DNA of 48,795 bases from CAYXGE01 sp964464435 (GTDB lineage Bacteria; Pseudomonadota; Gammaproteobacteria; Burkholderiales; Methylophilaceae): positions 1 through 48,795 of the forward strand of contig CAYXGE010000003.1 of NCBI GenBank assembly GCA_964464435.1, in the 5' to 3' direction. The notes below the pieces were generated by a model, which ran no database searches, was not told where the DNA came from, and saw only the letters and a program-made list of their open reading frames with translations. This document shows, in pieces, positions 1-8,030 of the stretch (positions within the stretch are counted from its first letter, which is position 1; each line of letters begins with the position of its first letter). The translations under genes and the position numbers were made by a program.

Positions 1-117
1 GTTAACTCTGCGGTTGGTCAAGTGGCGCAAGCAGTGAATCAATCATTGAATCAACCCGTGGTAAAACCAACGTTACCATCGATTATTTCGGTTGATGTTA
101 TTAGTATCGGTAAATAG
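1..117 (+). CDS. 3' end of an unidentified protein (5' truncated)
   Basis: An open frame runs in from the left edge and stops at TAG (115-117), giving 38 residues that begin VNSAVGQVAQ and end DVISIGK. There is no recognisable domain. The Asn/Gln/Val/Ser-rich composition would suit the tail of a secreted or repeat-rich protein, but this is not diagnostic. The gene is followed by a hairpin and a 188-base spacer, so it is probably not co-transcribed with the ExbB-like operon. Confidence is limited because only the C-terminus is visible. Confidence 0.5.
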   Translation, partial: VNSAVGQVAQAVNQSLNQPVVKPTLPSIISVDVISIGK

Positions 118-145
118 TCATAACAATAATTTGATATATAACAAA

Positions 146-179
146 CACCTACCTGCCATTAAATCATGGTAAGTAGGTG
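146..179 (+). terminator. Imperfect hairpin after the truncated gene
   Basis: CACCTACCTGCCAT faces ATGGTAAGTAGGTG across a short loop, pairing over 14 positions with two mismatches. It lies 29 bases after the stop of the truncated gene. No strong T-run follows (GGGGCTATATATTTTC), so it is only a plausible terminator. Confidence 0.4.
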
Positions 180-305
180 GGGCTATATATTTTCTAGTCC
201 TTTGTATTTTTATTGTCATAAAGCCTTAACTCCCCTGCAATATTTGTTCATTAAAATTGCAATGTTGTAATTTCTTAACATTGATACCAATTTAAAAACA
301 AAGTC

Positions 306-1997
306 ATGACATATAAAACACACCATTTTTTCGCAGGATTATTCTTAGCTTGTTTGCTCTTGCCACAGTTTGCAAATGCACAATGGAATGATGCATGGAC
401 ATCTAAAAAGAAAATTTCTGTTGATGCTAAAGTTGTTGCAGAAGCGGGTGCGCAAGTTGATGCTGTTGTGCGTTTACATTCGGGTAATTTTGATTTTACA
501 TCAGTGAACATTGATGGTTCAGACTTACGTTTTATTGCAGCCGATGATAAAACTGAACTGAAATATCATATTGAAAAATTTGATGCAGTGAATGAATTGG
601 CTGTGATTTGGGTGCAATTACCAAAGCTTGCAGCTGCTGACAAAGAGGCGCATATTTGGCTGTATTCTGGTAACGAAAATGCAACCAGCAGTGATACTAA
701 GAACTCATGGGATGACAATACAGTTGCCTCATTTCAATTTGAAGAAAAAACATTCTTACAAGACAGGTCAAAATCAGCGCTGTCTGCAGGTGGTGAAATT
801 GCCGTTCAAAAAGCAGGTTTAATCGGAGAAGCTGCTACATTCTCGGCTAAACCACTTGTTATTTCAGTCAGTCCTGCAACCAAATACACGGCCGGTGCAG
901 GATACACATGGTCTGCTTGGGTGAAACCTGCATCTTTACCGCAAGATGCAGTTCTGTATCAACAAGGTGATTTGGTTTTAAAAATTAATCAACAAAAATT
1001 AAGTTTAACTATAGCTGGCAACGAATTGTCCGGTGGCGAAATTAAACCGTCTGCATGGCAACATATTGCATTTGTTTTGAATGCTGCTAATGCATCTATT
1101 TATATCAATGGTGTTTCAGTAGGTTCTGGCGCAGTGTCAGGTGTTGATGCAGAGACAGATATCAAAATAGGTGAAAACTTTACTGGTGAAATGGATGCCA
1201 TTCAAATTAGTAATACTGCACGTAGCGCTGGCTGGATTAAGTATGTAGCGAGTAGTCAAGGCGTAGATAGTCAAGTGCTTAAAGTTTCAGAAGCTGAAGG
1301 TGAAGAAGCCGAAGAAGAGGGTGATGAAGCCAACTATATTGGTATTTTGGTGAATAGCTTAACGCTTGACGCAAAAATCGTGATTGCTATTTTGGCGGTG
1401 ATGTTTGCAATTAGTGTTTGGGTGATGTGGGCTAAATTTAGCTTGGTCACTAAAACCGATAAAGATAATAAAAAATTCTTGGCACGTTTTCAAAAAGCTA
1501 CTTCAACTGATTTATTGCAGCTAGATAAAGGCGGCAACTATAAAGACTCAAATCTGTTTATGCTTTATATGGCAGGGTTGCGCGAGATTAATAAGCGTGA
1601 ACAGGATGGTCAGCTCTCTTTAAGTGGGGCTTCAATGGATGCGATTAAGGCTTCCATTGATGCTGAATTAGTGCGCGAAACCCAGCGCCAAAACTCAGGT
1701 ATTGTGTTGTTAACGATTGCGATTTCTGGTGGTCCGTTCTTGGGCTTGCTGGGTACGGTTGTGGGCGTAATGATTACCTTTGCCGCTATTGCTGCAGCGG
1801 GTGATGTAAACGTAAATGCCATTGCGCCTGGTATTGCAGCTGCTTTGTTGGCAACTGTTGCTGGCTTGGGTGTTGCGATACCTGCTTTGTTTGCCTATAA
1901 CTACTTAGCTAGCCGTATTAAAAATATCACTATTGCGATGCAAATTTTTGTGGATGAGTTCGTCACTCGCACCGCTGAACTTTACGGAAAAGACTAA
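306..1997 (+). CDS. MotA/TolQ/ExbB-type proton channel protein with DUF2341/LamG-like periplasmic region
   Basis: This 563-residue protein has a signal peptide (1-25, ending FANA). A DUF2341-like region (about 45-125, motif WLYSGN) and a LamG/concanavalin-like beta-sandwich (about 140-325) follow. An acidic linker (EAEGEEAEEEGDEA) leads to a transmembrane helix (about 350-378) and a cytoplasmic stretch. The C-terminal ExbB core (about 465-560) has two long helices containing GPFLGLLGTVVGVM and PGIAAALLATVAGLGVAIPA. In the family this subunit forms the proton-conducting pentamer around ExbD. Here a large, probably carbohydrate-binding periplasmic domain is attached. The ExbD gene follows after 8 bases. 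The family call is strong; the ligand and the driven process are unknown. Confidence 0.9.
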   Translation: MTYKTHHFFAGLFLACLLLPQFANAQWNDAWTSKKKISVDAKVVAEAGAQVDAVVRLHSGNFDFTSVNIDGSDLRFIAADDKTELKYHIEKFDAVNELAVIWVQLPKLAAADKEAHIWLYSGNENATSSDTKNSWDDNTVASFQFEEKTFLQDRSKSALSAGGEIAVQKAGLIGEAATFSAKPLVISVSPATKYTAGAGYTWSAWVKPASLPQDAVLYQQGDLVLKINQQKLSLTIAGNELSGGEIKPSAWQHIAFVLNAANASIYINGVSVGSGAVSGVDAETDIKIGENFTGEMDAIQISNTARSAGWIKYVASSQGVDSQVLKVSEAEGEEAEEEGDEANYIGILVNSLTLDAKIVIAILAVMFAISVWVMWAKFSLVTKTDKDNKKFLARFQKATSTDLLQLDKGGNYKDSNLFMLYMAGLREINKREQDGQLSLSGASMDAIKASIDAELVRETQRQNSGIVLLTIAISGGPFLGLLGTVVGVMITFAAIAAAGDVNVNAIAPGIAAALLATVAGLGVAIPALFAYNYLASRIKNITIAMQIFVDEFVTRTAELYGKD

Positions 1998-2005
1998 GGC
2001 TGAGC

Positions 2006-2416
2006 ATGTCTGAGGGCGTCAAAGAAGAGAATCAGCTGTATGACGAAATCAACATTACGCCGATGTTGGATCTGGCGTATGTACTGCTGGTGATATTTAT
2101 CATCATGACAACAGCGTCAGTGCAGGGGGTTAAAGTCGAAATGCCACAAACTATTAACTCTGCGGCGCTAGCAAAACCGCAGATGCGGGCGATTACCATT
2201 ACCAGTGATGGGAGTGTTTATTTAGATGCATATCCAGTTGATATGGCAAGTTTAGAACAACGATTGGCTGAATATAAGAGTGGAAATCCTGAGTTGCCAG
2301 TAGTGCTCAAGGGAGATGCATCTGCACATTATGAAAAAGTCTCAGAAGTATTAGAGATTTGTAAAAAACTAGATATTACTGAAGTTGGCTTAGTGACCAA
2401 GAAAGTAGCAGAGTAG
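2006..2416 (+). CDS. ExbD/TolR-type biopolymer transport protein (first copy)
   Basis: This 136-residue protein has a short cytoplasmic N-terminus, one helix (about 20-42) and a periplasmic domain. The helix begins NITPMLDLAYVLLVIF and holds the membrane aspartate that relays protons in ExbD/TolR/MotB proteins. The C-terminal part has the usual alpha/beta fold, ending EVGLVTKKVAE. An AAGG-type ribosome site precedes the ATG. It lies between the ExbB-like gene and a second ExbD gene, so the two probably form a heterodimer, as in other two-ExbD systems. Family certain; substrate unknown. Confidence 0.92.
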   Translation: MSEGVKEENQLYDEINITPMLDLAYVLLVIFIIMTTASVQGVKVEMPQTINSAALAKPQMRAITITSDGSVYLDAYPVDMASLEQRLAEYKSGNPELPVVLKGDASAHYEKVSEVLEICKKLDITEVGLVTKKVAE

Positions 2417-2418
2417 CG

Positions 2419-2823
2419 ATGCAAGTTCAAAACGACGCACAACCGTACGACACGATCAACATAACGCCTATGTTGGATTTGGCGTACGTGCTATTGGTGA
2501 TATTTATTTTGATGACCACTGCTGGCGTGCAAGGGCTGACTATGAATTTGCCCAAGCCTTCAAATAAGCCAAGTACAGAAAAGCATGATGTAAAAATCAT
2601 TCAGGTTCAACAAGGTGGCGGTGTCACCATTAACGGCGCTGGGGTAAGCATGGCAGAGTTAGAGAGCCAATTAAGCGCAACCAAAGCCAATGATCCAAAA
2701 TTTAACGTCATGATTAAAGGCGACGCTAAAGCCCCGTATGCAGGAGTGGTGAGCGTAATTGATTTGGTAAATAAGTTAGAAATTGAGAATGTGGGTTTAG
2801 TCACAAGTCGCATAGGTAGTTAA
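2419..2823 (+). CDS. ExbD/TolR-type biopolymer transport protein (second copy)
   Basis: This 134-residue protein starts 2 bases after the previous stop. It has the same plan as its neighbour: TINITPMLDLAYVLLVIFIL with the proton-carrying Asp, then a periplasmic domain ending NVGLVTSRIGS. The two proteins are clearly paralogues, nearly identical in the membrane helix and divergent in the periplasmic part. That fits gene duplication followed by specialisation as the two partners inside one ExbB pore. The stop overlaps the next start in TAATG, implying translational coupling to the TonB-like gene. Confidence 0.92.
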   Translation: MQVQNDAQPYDTINITPMLDLAYVLLVIFILMTTAGVQGLTMNLPKPSNKPSTEKHDVKIIQVQQGGGVTINGAGVSMAELESQLSATKANDPKFNVMIKGDAKAPYAGVVSVIDLVNKLEIENVGLVTSRIGS

Positions 2824-3533
2824 TGACTGAGCTTTCTAACATTTATGATGACATCAACGATGATGATCAAGCGCCTTCACAAGCAAAAACATGGCTAGTG
2901 CGAGTGGGTGTTGCTTTACTAGTATTGCTAGTATTAGCTGCAATAGGTTTCGGTATTAAAAAATTAATGTCTGGTGGTGCACCTCACAAAAAGCAGGTCA
3001 CAACAATTAAGTTGTTGCCTGATACGCCACCACCGCCACCGCCGCCACCGCCAAAAGAACCACCAAAAGAGCAACCAAAAGAGCAACCAAAAGAAATAAA
3101 AGTTGAGCAGCCTAAGCCAGTTGAAACACCACCCGCTGAGCAATTAAAGATGGAAGGTGCTGCTGGAGATGGACCTAGTCCGTTCGCTGCAGGAACTGTC
3201 AATAATGAATACAAAGGCGGTGAAGTTAAAACGATTGGCTCAGACGGTGGGGCTAAGTTCAATTGGTATGCAGGTGTAGTTAAAAGCCAAATTGAAGACG
3301 CTTTAGAGCGTGATAAAGAACTATCAGTCGCACAGTACAAATTAGTAGTCACCGTATGGCTAAATCAAAGCGGAAAAATAGATAAATTGGAGTTCGCAAA
3401 CGTTGATGCAAGCGATGAAATTCTAAAAAAAATACGGTCAGTGTTAGAAGGTATGTCAGCGATGAGAGATTCACCACCACAAGATATGCCACAACCGATT
3501 AAGTTGCGCGTTGCAGCAAAAAAAATGAATTAA
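2823..3533 (+). CDS. TonB-like energy transducer
   Basis: This 236-residue protein starts inside the TAATG overlap with the preceding ExbD gene. It has a short cytoplasmic N-terminus, one helix (about 25-50) and a Pro/Lys/Glu-rich periplasmic rod (about 65-105, nine consecutive prolines then repeated PKEQ units). The C-terminal domain (about 145-236, VKSQIEDALERDKELSVAQY...VVTVWLNQSGKID) resembles TonB_C. TonB proteins span the periplasm and pass proton-motive force to an outer-membrane partner. The next gene encodes an outer-membrane barrel, which suggests what it pulls on, although that barrel is porin-like rather than a plug-containing receptor. Confidence 0.85.
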   Translation: MTELSNIYDDINDDDQAPSQAKTWLVRVGVALLVLLVLAAIGFGIKKLMSGGAPHKKQVTTIKLLPDTPPPPPPPPPKEPPKEQPKEQPKEIKVEQPKPVETPPAEQLKMEGAAGDGPSPFAAGTVNNEYKGGEVKTIGSDGGAKFNWYAGVVKSQIEDALERDKELSVAQYKLVVTVWLNQSGKIDKLEFANVDASDEILKKIRSVLEGMSAMRDSPPQDMPQPIKLRVAAKKMN

Positions 3534-3573
3534 CAGAAATTTAAATAATAAATTTGAAGTTGAAAGTGATGAG

Positions 3574-5208
3574 ATGAATATGATTTCACTACCTAGAAAT
3601 ATCTGTAAAAAATCACATAACCCAAGGCGGTTAAGTGAACTGACTTTGCTTGTATTAATGACACTCAATTCAAGCTATGTTCTCGCTGATGAAAGAGAAT
3701 CACTAGAGCAATTAAGAGCAACCACAACTAACTTAATTGAACTGCTGGTGCAAGAGGGCGTATTAAACAAAGATAAAGCGGATGCGCTTGTTAAAAAAGC
3801 ACAACAAGATGCGGCTAATCAAATTAAGCAACAAAAGTCTGACAAAGAAGTTGCTGAGTTTATTCAAGATGAAAAGTCTGTTCGTGTGCAATACGTGCCT
3901 GAACATGTGAAAAAAGAGATGCGTGAAGATGTTGAAAAAGAAGTCATGGCTAAGCTTAATTATAAAGCCGGTGAACGTTTAGCCATGCCAAGTTGGTTAG
4001 ACAGAATCACTATTAGTGGTGATTTGAGACTTCGTTACCAACACGATGCATTTGGGAGTAATAACGCTCCAATTGCTGTTTTAAACAACACATTCAGAAA
4101 TTTAAATGTGACAAACTCTTCTGAAGACCGTGATAGATTGCGTGTGCGTGCTCGTTTAGGAGTAGATGCGCAAGTGAATGATTGGTTAAAGGCAGGTTTG
4201 CGTTTTACTACAGGTTTATTTACCACACCAGTTACACCAAATCAGACTGAAGGTATTGCGCAAGGTAAGTATCAATTTGGATTAGATGCAGCTTATATCG
4301 AAGCTAAACCTTTTGACTGGTTAAAAATTGATGGTGGGCGTTTTGCCAATCCATTTCTTCATACTGACTTAGTATGGGATCCGGATTTAGCATTTGACGG
4401 TTTTGCTGCGACTTTTACACCAAAAATCAATGATAAATTGACCTCATTTACCACCATAGGCGCTTTTCCAATTGAAGAGGTGCAGTCATCTGAAGTGAAT
4501 GACGCTAAAGATAAATGGTTGTATGCCGCCCAAACTGGTGTTCAATGGAATTTTAATAAGAAATCTAAGGTTAAATTAGGTGTTGCTTATTACGATTATG
4601 AAAATGTTGAAGGTCAATCAAACCCAACTGGATTAGATACATTTTCTGGCACTGTGCCTGCCTTTAGACAACGTGGCAACAATACATTTGACATTAATCA
4701 ACTTAATGGTGGTTTGCCTTCAAGCGCTAATACAATTGCATTAGCTTCACAATTTGATTTAATCAACGTGACGGGTCAAGTTGATTTACTTACATTCGAT
4801 CCAGTGCACATTACGTTAACAGGTGATTACGTTAAAAATATTGGTTTTGATGCCAAAGAGATTTTTAAACGCACTGGTATTAAATATGAAGAAGAAACAG
4901 AGGGCTATCAAGTTCGATTAGATATTGGTCATAACAACTTTAATGCACCTTCTTCTACTGAAGTAAAAGCCAAAGATTGGCAGGTAAGTCTTGCCTATAA
5001 AAGACTTGAAGCAGACGCAGTATTAGATGCTCTAACTGACTCAAACTTTAGAATTGGTGGCACTGATGCAAAAGGTTGGTTACTTTGGGGTAATTATGCA
5101 TTGGATAAAAATGCATGGTTAGGCGCTAGATACTTCACTGCTGACGCAATCTCTGGACCAGACTTCTCAGTTGATGTGTTTTTTATTGATTTCAATACTA
5201 AATTTTAG
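3574..5208 (+). CDS. Putative outer-membrane porin with coiled-coil N-terminus
   Basis: This 544-residue protein has a signal peptide (about 1-38, ending YVLA) and a helical coiled-coil segment (about 40-135, rich in Lys/Glu/Gln). A long run of amphipathic beta strands with alternating aromatic residues follows, beginning DRITISGDLRLRYQHDAFG and ending in a C-terminal Phe (FNTKF), as expected for barrel assembly. This matches the plan of the putative porin family common in proteobacteria. ATG at 3574 or 3580 are alternative starts. The gene is the likely outer-membrane partner of the ExbB/ExbD/TonB-like genes. I see no TonB plug domain or clear TonB box. Confidence 0.8.
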   Translation: MNMISLPRNICKKSHNPRRLSELTLLVLMTLNSSYVLADERESLEQLRATTTNLIELLVQEGVLNKDKADALVKKAQQDAANQIKQQKSDKEVAEFIQDEKSVRVQYVPEHVKKEMREDVEKEVMAKLNYKAGERLAMPSWLDRITISGDLRLRYQHDAFGSNNAPIAVLNNTFRNLNVTNSSEDRDRLRVRARLGVDAQVNDWLKAGLRFTTGLFTTPVTPNQTEGIAQGKYQFGLDAAYIEAKPFDWLKIDGGRFANPFLHTDLVWDPDLAFDGFAATFTPKINDKLTSFTTIGAFPIEEVQSSEVNDAKDKWLYAAQTGVQWNFNKKSKVKLGVAYYDYENVEGQSNPTGLDTFSGTVPAFRQRGNNTFDINQLNGGLPSSANTIALASQFDLINVTGQVDLLTFDPVHITLTGDYVKNIGFDAKEIFKRTGIKYEEETEGYQVRLDIGHNNFNAPSSTEVKAKDWQVSLAYKRLEADAVLDALTDSNFRIGGTDAKGWLLWGNYALDKNAWLGARYFTADAISGPDFSVDVFFIDFNTKF

Positions 5209-5913
5209 ATGGTCTGTATGATGAAACTTCGACTTCAACAATTGATTGCCGCTTGCATATTAGCAAGTTTTTTTAGCGTCATTTATACACCATCTGCAGA
5301 AGCGGCAGAAAAAAAAGATAAAGCAGCAAGGCGAGCAGCCTTGATGATGCAAAAAATGCAACAAGATATGGAAGCTGAAAAGGCTGCTATGCAAGCAAAG
5401 TTTGATGCAGAAAAAAAGAAGCTTGAAGAAACACTTTTGCAAAAGGATGATGAAATTCAGAAAATTAACAAAAGCTTAGCCATTGCTGAAAAGAAGAATC
5501 GTGCACTTGAAGCTGAAAAAATCAAGTTAATTGCAGAAAAAACAGCATTAACAGAAAAACTAGCGCTAACAGAATCAACGTTAGCTACGACAGAAAAAAA
5601 TCTTGTAGATTTAAATGCACAATATAAACAAGCGCAGGAAGATTTAAAGTTTAATGATAATCAAAGAAAAACCCTCGCTACTAATTTGGCACAGACTACA
5701 AAGTCACTTAATCAATGTACTGATAAAAATGCCAAGTTACATGAGTTTGGTACAGACTTAATCAAAATCTATGACAGTCCTAGCCGATATGAAGCCGTCA
5801 TGCGCAAAGAAAGCTTCTTCCAACTCAAGCGGGTAGAACTCGAAAACTTGCTACAAGATCATCAAGATAAACTCGATGCTGAAAAAGTGATGAAGGATGC
5901 CGCTGTTTATTAA
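5209..5913 (+). CDS. Secreted coiled-coil protein of unknown function
   Basis: The open frame gives 234 residues, but ATG at 5218 or 5221 fits better because the signal peptide (RLQQLIAACILASFFSVIYT..AEA) then begins at once. Residues about 40-185 are almost all Ala/Glu/Lys/Leu heptads, predicting a long parallel coiled coil. The C-terminus is less repetitive and reads TDLIKIYDSPSRYEAVMRKESFFQLKRVELENLLQDH. It abuts the porin stop codon, so it is probably the last gene of the TonB-like operon and may act as a periplasmic spacer or scaffold. I do not recognise a named family. Confidence 0.75.
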   Translation: MVCMMKLRLQQLIAACILASFFSVIYTPSAEAAEKKDKAARRAALMMQKMQQDMEAEKAAMQAKFDAEKKKLEETLLQKDDEIQKINKSLAIAEKKNRALEAEKIKLIAEKTALTEKLALTESTLATTEKNLVDLNAQYKQAQEDLKFNDNQRKTLATNLAQTTKSLNQCTDKNAKLHEFGTDLIKIYDSPSRYEAVMRKESFFQLKRVELENLLQDHQDKLDAEKVMKDAAVY

Positions 5914-5936
5914 TCGATGCAGCATAGACATGTTCA

Positions 5937-6641
5937 ATGTCGATTACATTTAAACAGAATGTCATGATGAGTATAAAGAATCCAATCATTTCAAGAGCCT
6001 TTCCATTTGCGCTCTATATTATCTTTTTAGCGTTAGATGACACGTTAAAAGTACTTTTTAGCACACTCAATATTGATGACCGTTGGTTGTATATGATAAG
6101 AGTCATTACTACATCTAGTGTTATTGTTTATTTCTGGAAAACCTATATTGAATTAACAGAACCACCTAAAGCAACACATTTAATCATTGGCTTATTAGTT
6201 GGTATTTTGGTTTTTGTGATTTGGATTCAACCTTTTCCCTCCTGGGCGATGCTTGGTCAAGATGTCACAGCATTTAACCCCTATCAAGAAGATAGTACAC
6301 AAACTGCAGTTTTTTGGCTGTCTACACGTATATTGGGCGCTGCACTCGTGGTGCCAGTGATGGAAGAGTTGTTTTGGCGGTCATTTATTTTGCGGTGGTT
6401 AGACAATAAAGACTTTCTAAGCCTATCTCCACAGAAAGTATCAGCTTTTGCCATCATGAGTAGTTCTGCCTTATTTGCGATGGAACATCATTTATGGTTG
6501 GCTGGCTTAATTGCAGGCTTATTGTATGCCTTGCTTTATCTCAAATTTAAAAATCTTTGGGTACCTATTTTTGCGCATGCTGTAACGAATGGTATCTTGG
6601 GTATTTGGGTTGTGCAAACTAACCAGTGGCAATATTGGTAA
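5937..6641 (+). CDS. CAAX-protease-like membrane protein of exosortase/EPS loci (CPBP family)
   Basis: A 234-residue multi-pass membrane protein. Its signature motifs are EELFWRSF (EExxxR), FAMEHHLWLAGL (second motif with His) and FAHAVTN (HxxxN), which are the metal and catalytic residues of the CPBP/Rce1-type intramembrane proteases. The spacing and the EHHLWLAG sequence match the CAAX-protease-related subfamily found beside PEP-CTERM/exosortase genes. Its target is unknown; processing of sorted or lipid-linked proteins is a guess. ATG at 5964 or 5967 (MMSIKNP) are good alternative starts. Its stop overlaps the epsL start in TAATG. Confidence 0.85.
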   Translation: MSITFKQNVMMSIKNPIISRAFPFALYIIFLALDDTLKVLFSTLNIDDRWLYMIRVITTSSVIVYFWKTYIELTEPPKATHLIIGLLVGILVFVIWIQPFPSWAMLGQDVTAFNPYQEDSTQTAVFWLSTRILGAALVVPVMEELFWRSFILRWLDNKDFLSLSPQKVSAFAIMSSSALFAMEHHLWLAGLIAGLLYALLYLKFKNLWVPIFAHAVTNGILGIWVVQTNQWQYW

Positions 6642-7843
6642 TGACAAGTTTAACCCCTAAACTCGGTTTATTTGCATATCTAGCTTTAAACGCTTTATGC
6701 GTGTTTGCTGAGGGTATTATCGATGTTAAACCGTTTGTGCAACCAAGCGTTTATTACGACGATAATATATTTCGATTTTCATCCTCAAGAGACGCACAAG
6801 CTACATTTGGTTCTTCTGCAACTTCAGATGTCGTAAAAAGGCTTGATTTAGGGGTAAACGTTAATGTGCGTTTAGCGCGCCAATTGATTACTTTAAATTC
6901 TAGCTTTAATGAAAGTTGGTATGACCGTTTTGATTTCTTAGACAATACTGGTAACAGTAACCAATTAAACTGGAACTGGCGATTGGGAAATAATGTATTT
7001 GGTGATTTAGCAGTCGGACGGAATGAAGCAATTGCTGGATTTAACGAATTTAGAGCCCCCCTAAAAAACTTAAGAACGACTGATAGGCAAACTGCAAGTA
7101 TCAATTGGAATTTTCATCCAGATTGGATTGTCAGTTTTAATAAACAGTGGATACAAACTGACAATGAATTAGCACAATTTAGTTTTTTGAATAGAGAAGA
7201 CGATGTATTTGAAACTGGTATACGTTATCAGAATCAAATTGGTACGCAATTTGGATTGGCCTATCGAAAGAACGACTCATCATTCCTAAACAGAACAGGT
7301 TTTGTACTCGCGTTATTTGGCAAAGAAGCCACACTAAAAGAAGTGATTTCCACGATTGCTTGGGCACCTTTTGATCATACAAGAGTGTCAACAAGAATTG
7401 CGCACGTAGAATTGGAGCGAGAGAATGTTCAAGGGCGTGACTTTGAAGGCATTAGCCAAATTTGGAATGTTGACTATGCTTGGTCTAGTAAGACAGCGCT
7501 CAATATTTCCGCATATCAAGAAGTTAATCAAATTGATGATATTTTATCATCCTTTGTAAAAACAAAAGGACTAAGAATTAGTCCTTCATGGAACCCAACT
7601 ACCAAGCTATTGCTTCGCGCTGGGGTTGGATACGAAGATCGAGATTATCTAGGTAGTGCAACCAATATCAATTTGAGTGATAGAAATGATCGTTCAACCA
7701 CAGCCAATTTGTCCTTGAGTTATACCCCAACGACAAAGTCATTAGTGCAATTGCAATATCAAACTGAGGATAGAAAGTCTGATGCTATTGTAGCTCCATT
7801 CAAATTTAACAGCTTGAATTTATCGTTTAGATACGATTTCTAG
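6641..7843 (+). CDS. epsL: EpsL-type outer-membrane beta-barrel protein of XrtB/EPS loci
   Basis: I place the start at ATG 6641, within TAATG of the upstream gene, rather than at the in-frame GTG at 6626. The product is about 400 residues: a signal peptide (about 1-24, ending CVFA), then VKPFVQPSVYYDDNIFRF, a typical opening of this barrel family. Alternating amphipathic strands follow to the end (LNLSFRYDF, terminal Phe). EpsL proteins accompany exosortase B and EPS genes and probably sit in the outer membrane, perhaps aiding polymer secretion. The exact role is not established. A palindrome follows the stop after 14 bases. Confidence 0.85.
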   Translation: MTSLTPKLGLFAYLALNALCVFAEGIIDVKPFVQPSVYYDDNIFRFSSSRDAQATFGSSATSDVVKRLDLGVNVNVRLARQLITLNSSFNESWYDRFDFLDNTGNSNQLNWNWRLGNNVFGDLAVGRNEAIAGFNEFRAPLKNLRTTDRQTASINWNFHPDWIVSFNKQWIQTDNELAQFSFLNREDDVFETGIRYQNQIGTQFGLAYRKNDSSFLNRTGFVLALFGKEATLKEVISTIAWAPFDHTRVSTRIAHVELERENVQGRDFEGISQIWNVDYAWSSKTALNISAYQEVNQIDDILSSFVKTKGLRISPSWNPTTKLLLRAGVGYEDRDYLGSATNINLSDRNDRSTTANLSLSYTPTTKSLVQLQYQTEDRKSDAIVAPFKFNSLNLSFRYDF

Positions 7844-7857
7844 ATAAACAACGCTGC

Positions 7858-7879
7858 AACTAGTCTATTTGGACTAGTT
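7858..7879. promoter_or_regulatory. Perfect CTAGTC palindrome between epsL and epsD
   Basis: AACTAGTC and GACTAGTT form a perfect 8-bp inverted repeat around TATTTG. It could terminate epsL transcription, but only a weak T-run follows. It lies 20 bases upstream of a candidate sigma-54 promoter, and related palindromes occur near 28646 and 29791, so an activator-binding site is an alternative reading. Confidence 0.5.
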
Positions 7880-7899
7880 TAATTCACGCTAATGTGATG

Positions 7900-7915
7900 T
7901 GGCTACTGTTATGCT
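7900..7915 (+). promoter_or_regulatory. Candidate sigma-54 promoter for the eps operon
   Basis: TGGCTACTGTTATGCT has the invariant GG and GC of the -24/-12 elements separated by exactly 10 bases, with TGGC intact at -24. It is 115 bases before the epsD start. Proteobacterial exosortase-system promoters are known to carry sigma-54 sites under the PrsK/PrsR regulators. Assignment here rests on sequence alone. Confidence 0.5.
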
Positions 7916-8030
7916 GAGTATATTCTGCCTAAATCTAGTCAGTTAAATCATAAATATTCCGCATAGATGACATATTTCTTTCATATTACTTTCTTATAGT
8001 GTTAATAATTTATCAACTATGAGAATTGTT

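Noticed and set aside
2984..3352. Minus-strand open frame rich in Gly and Ser
   Set aside because: It is the shadow of the proline-rich TonB-like gene.
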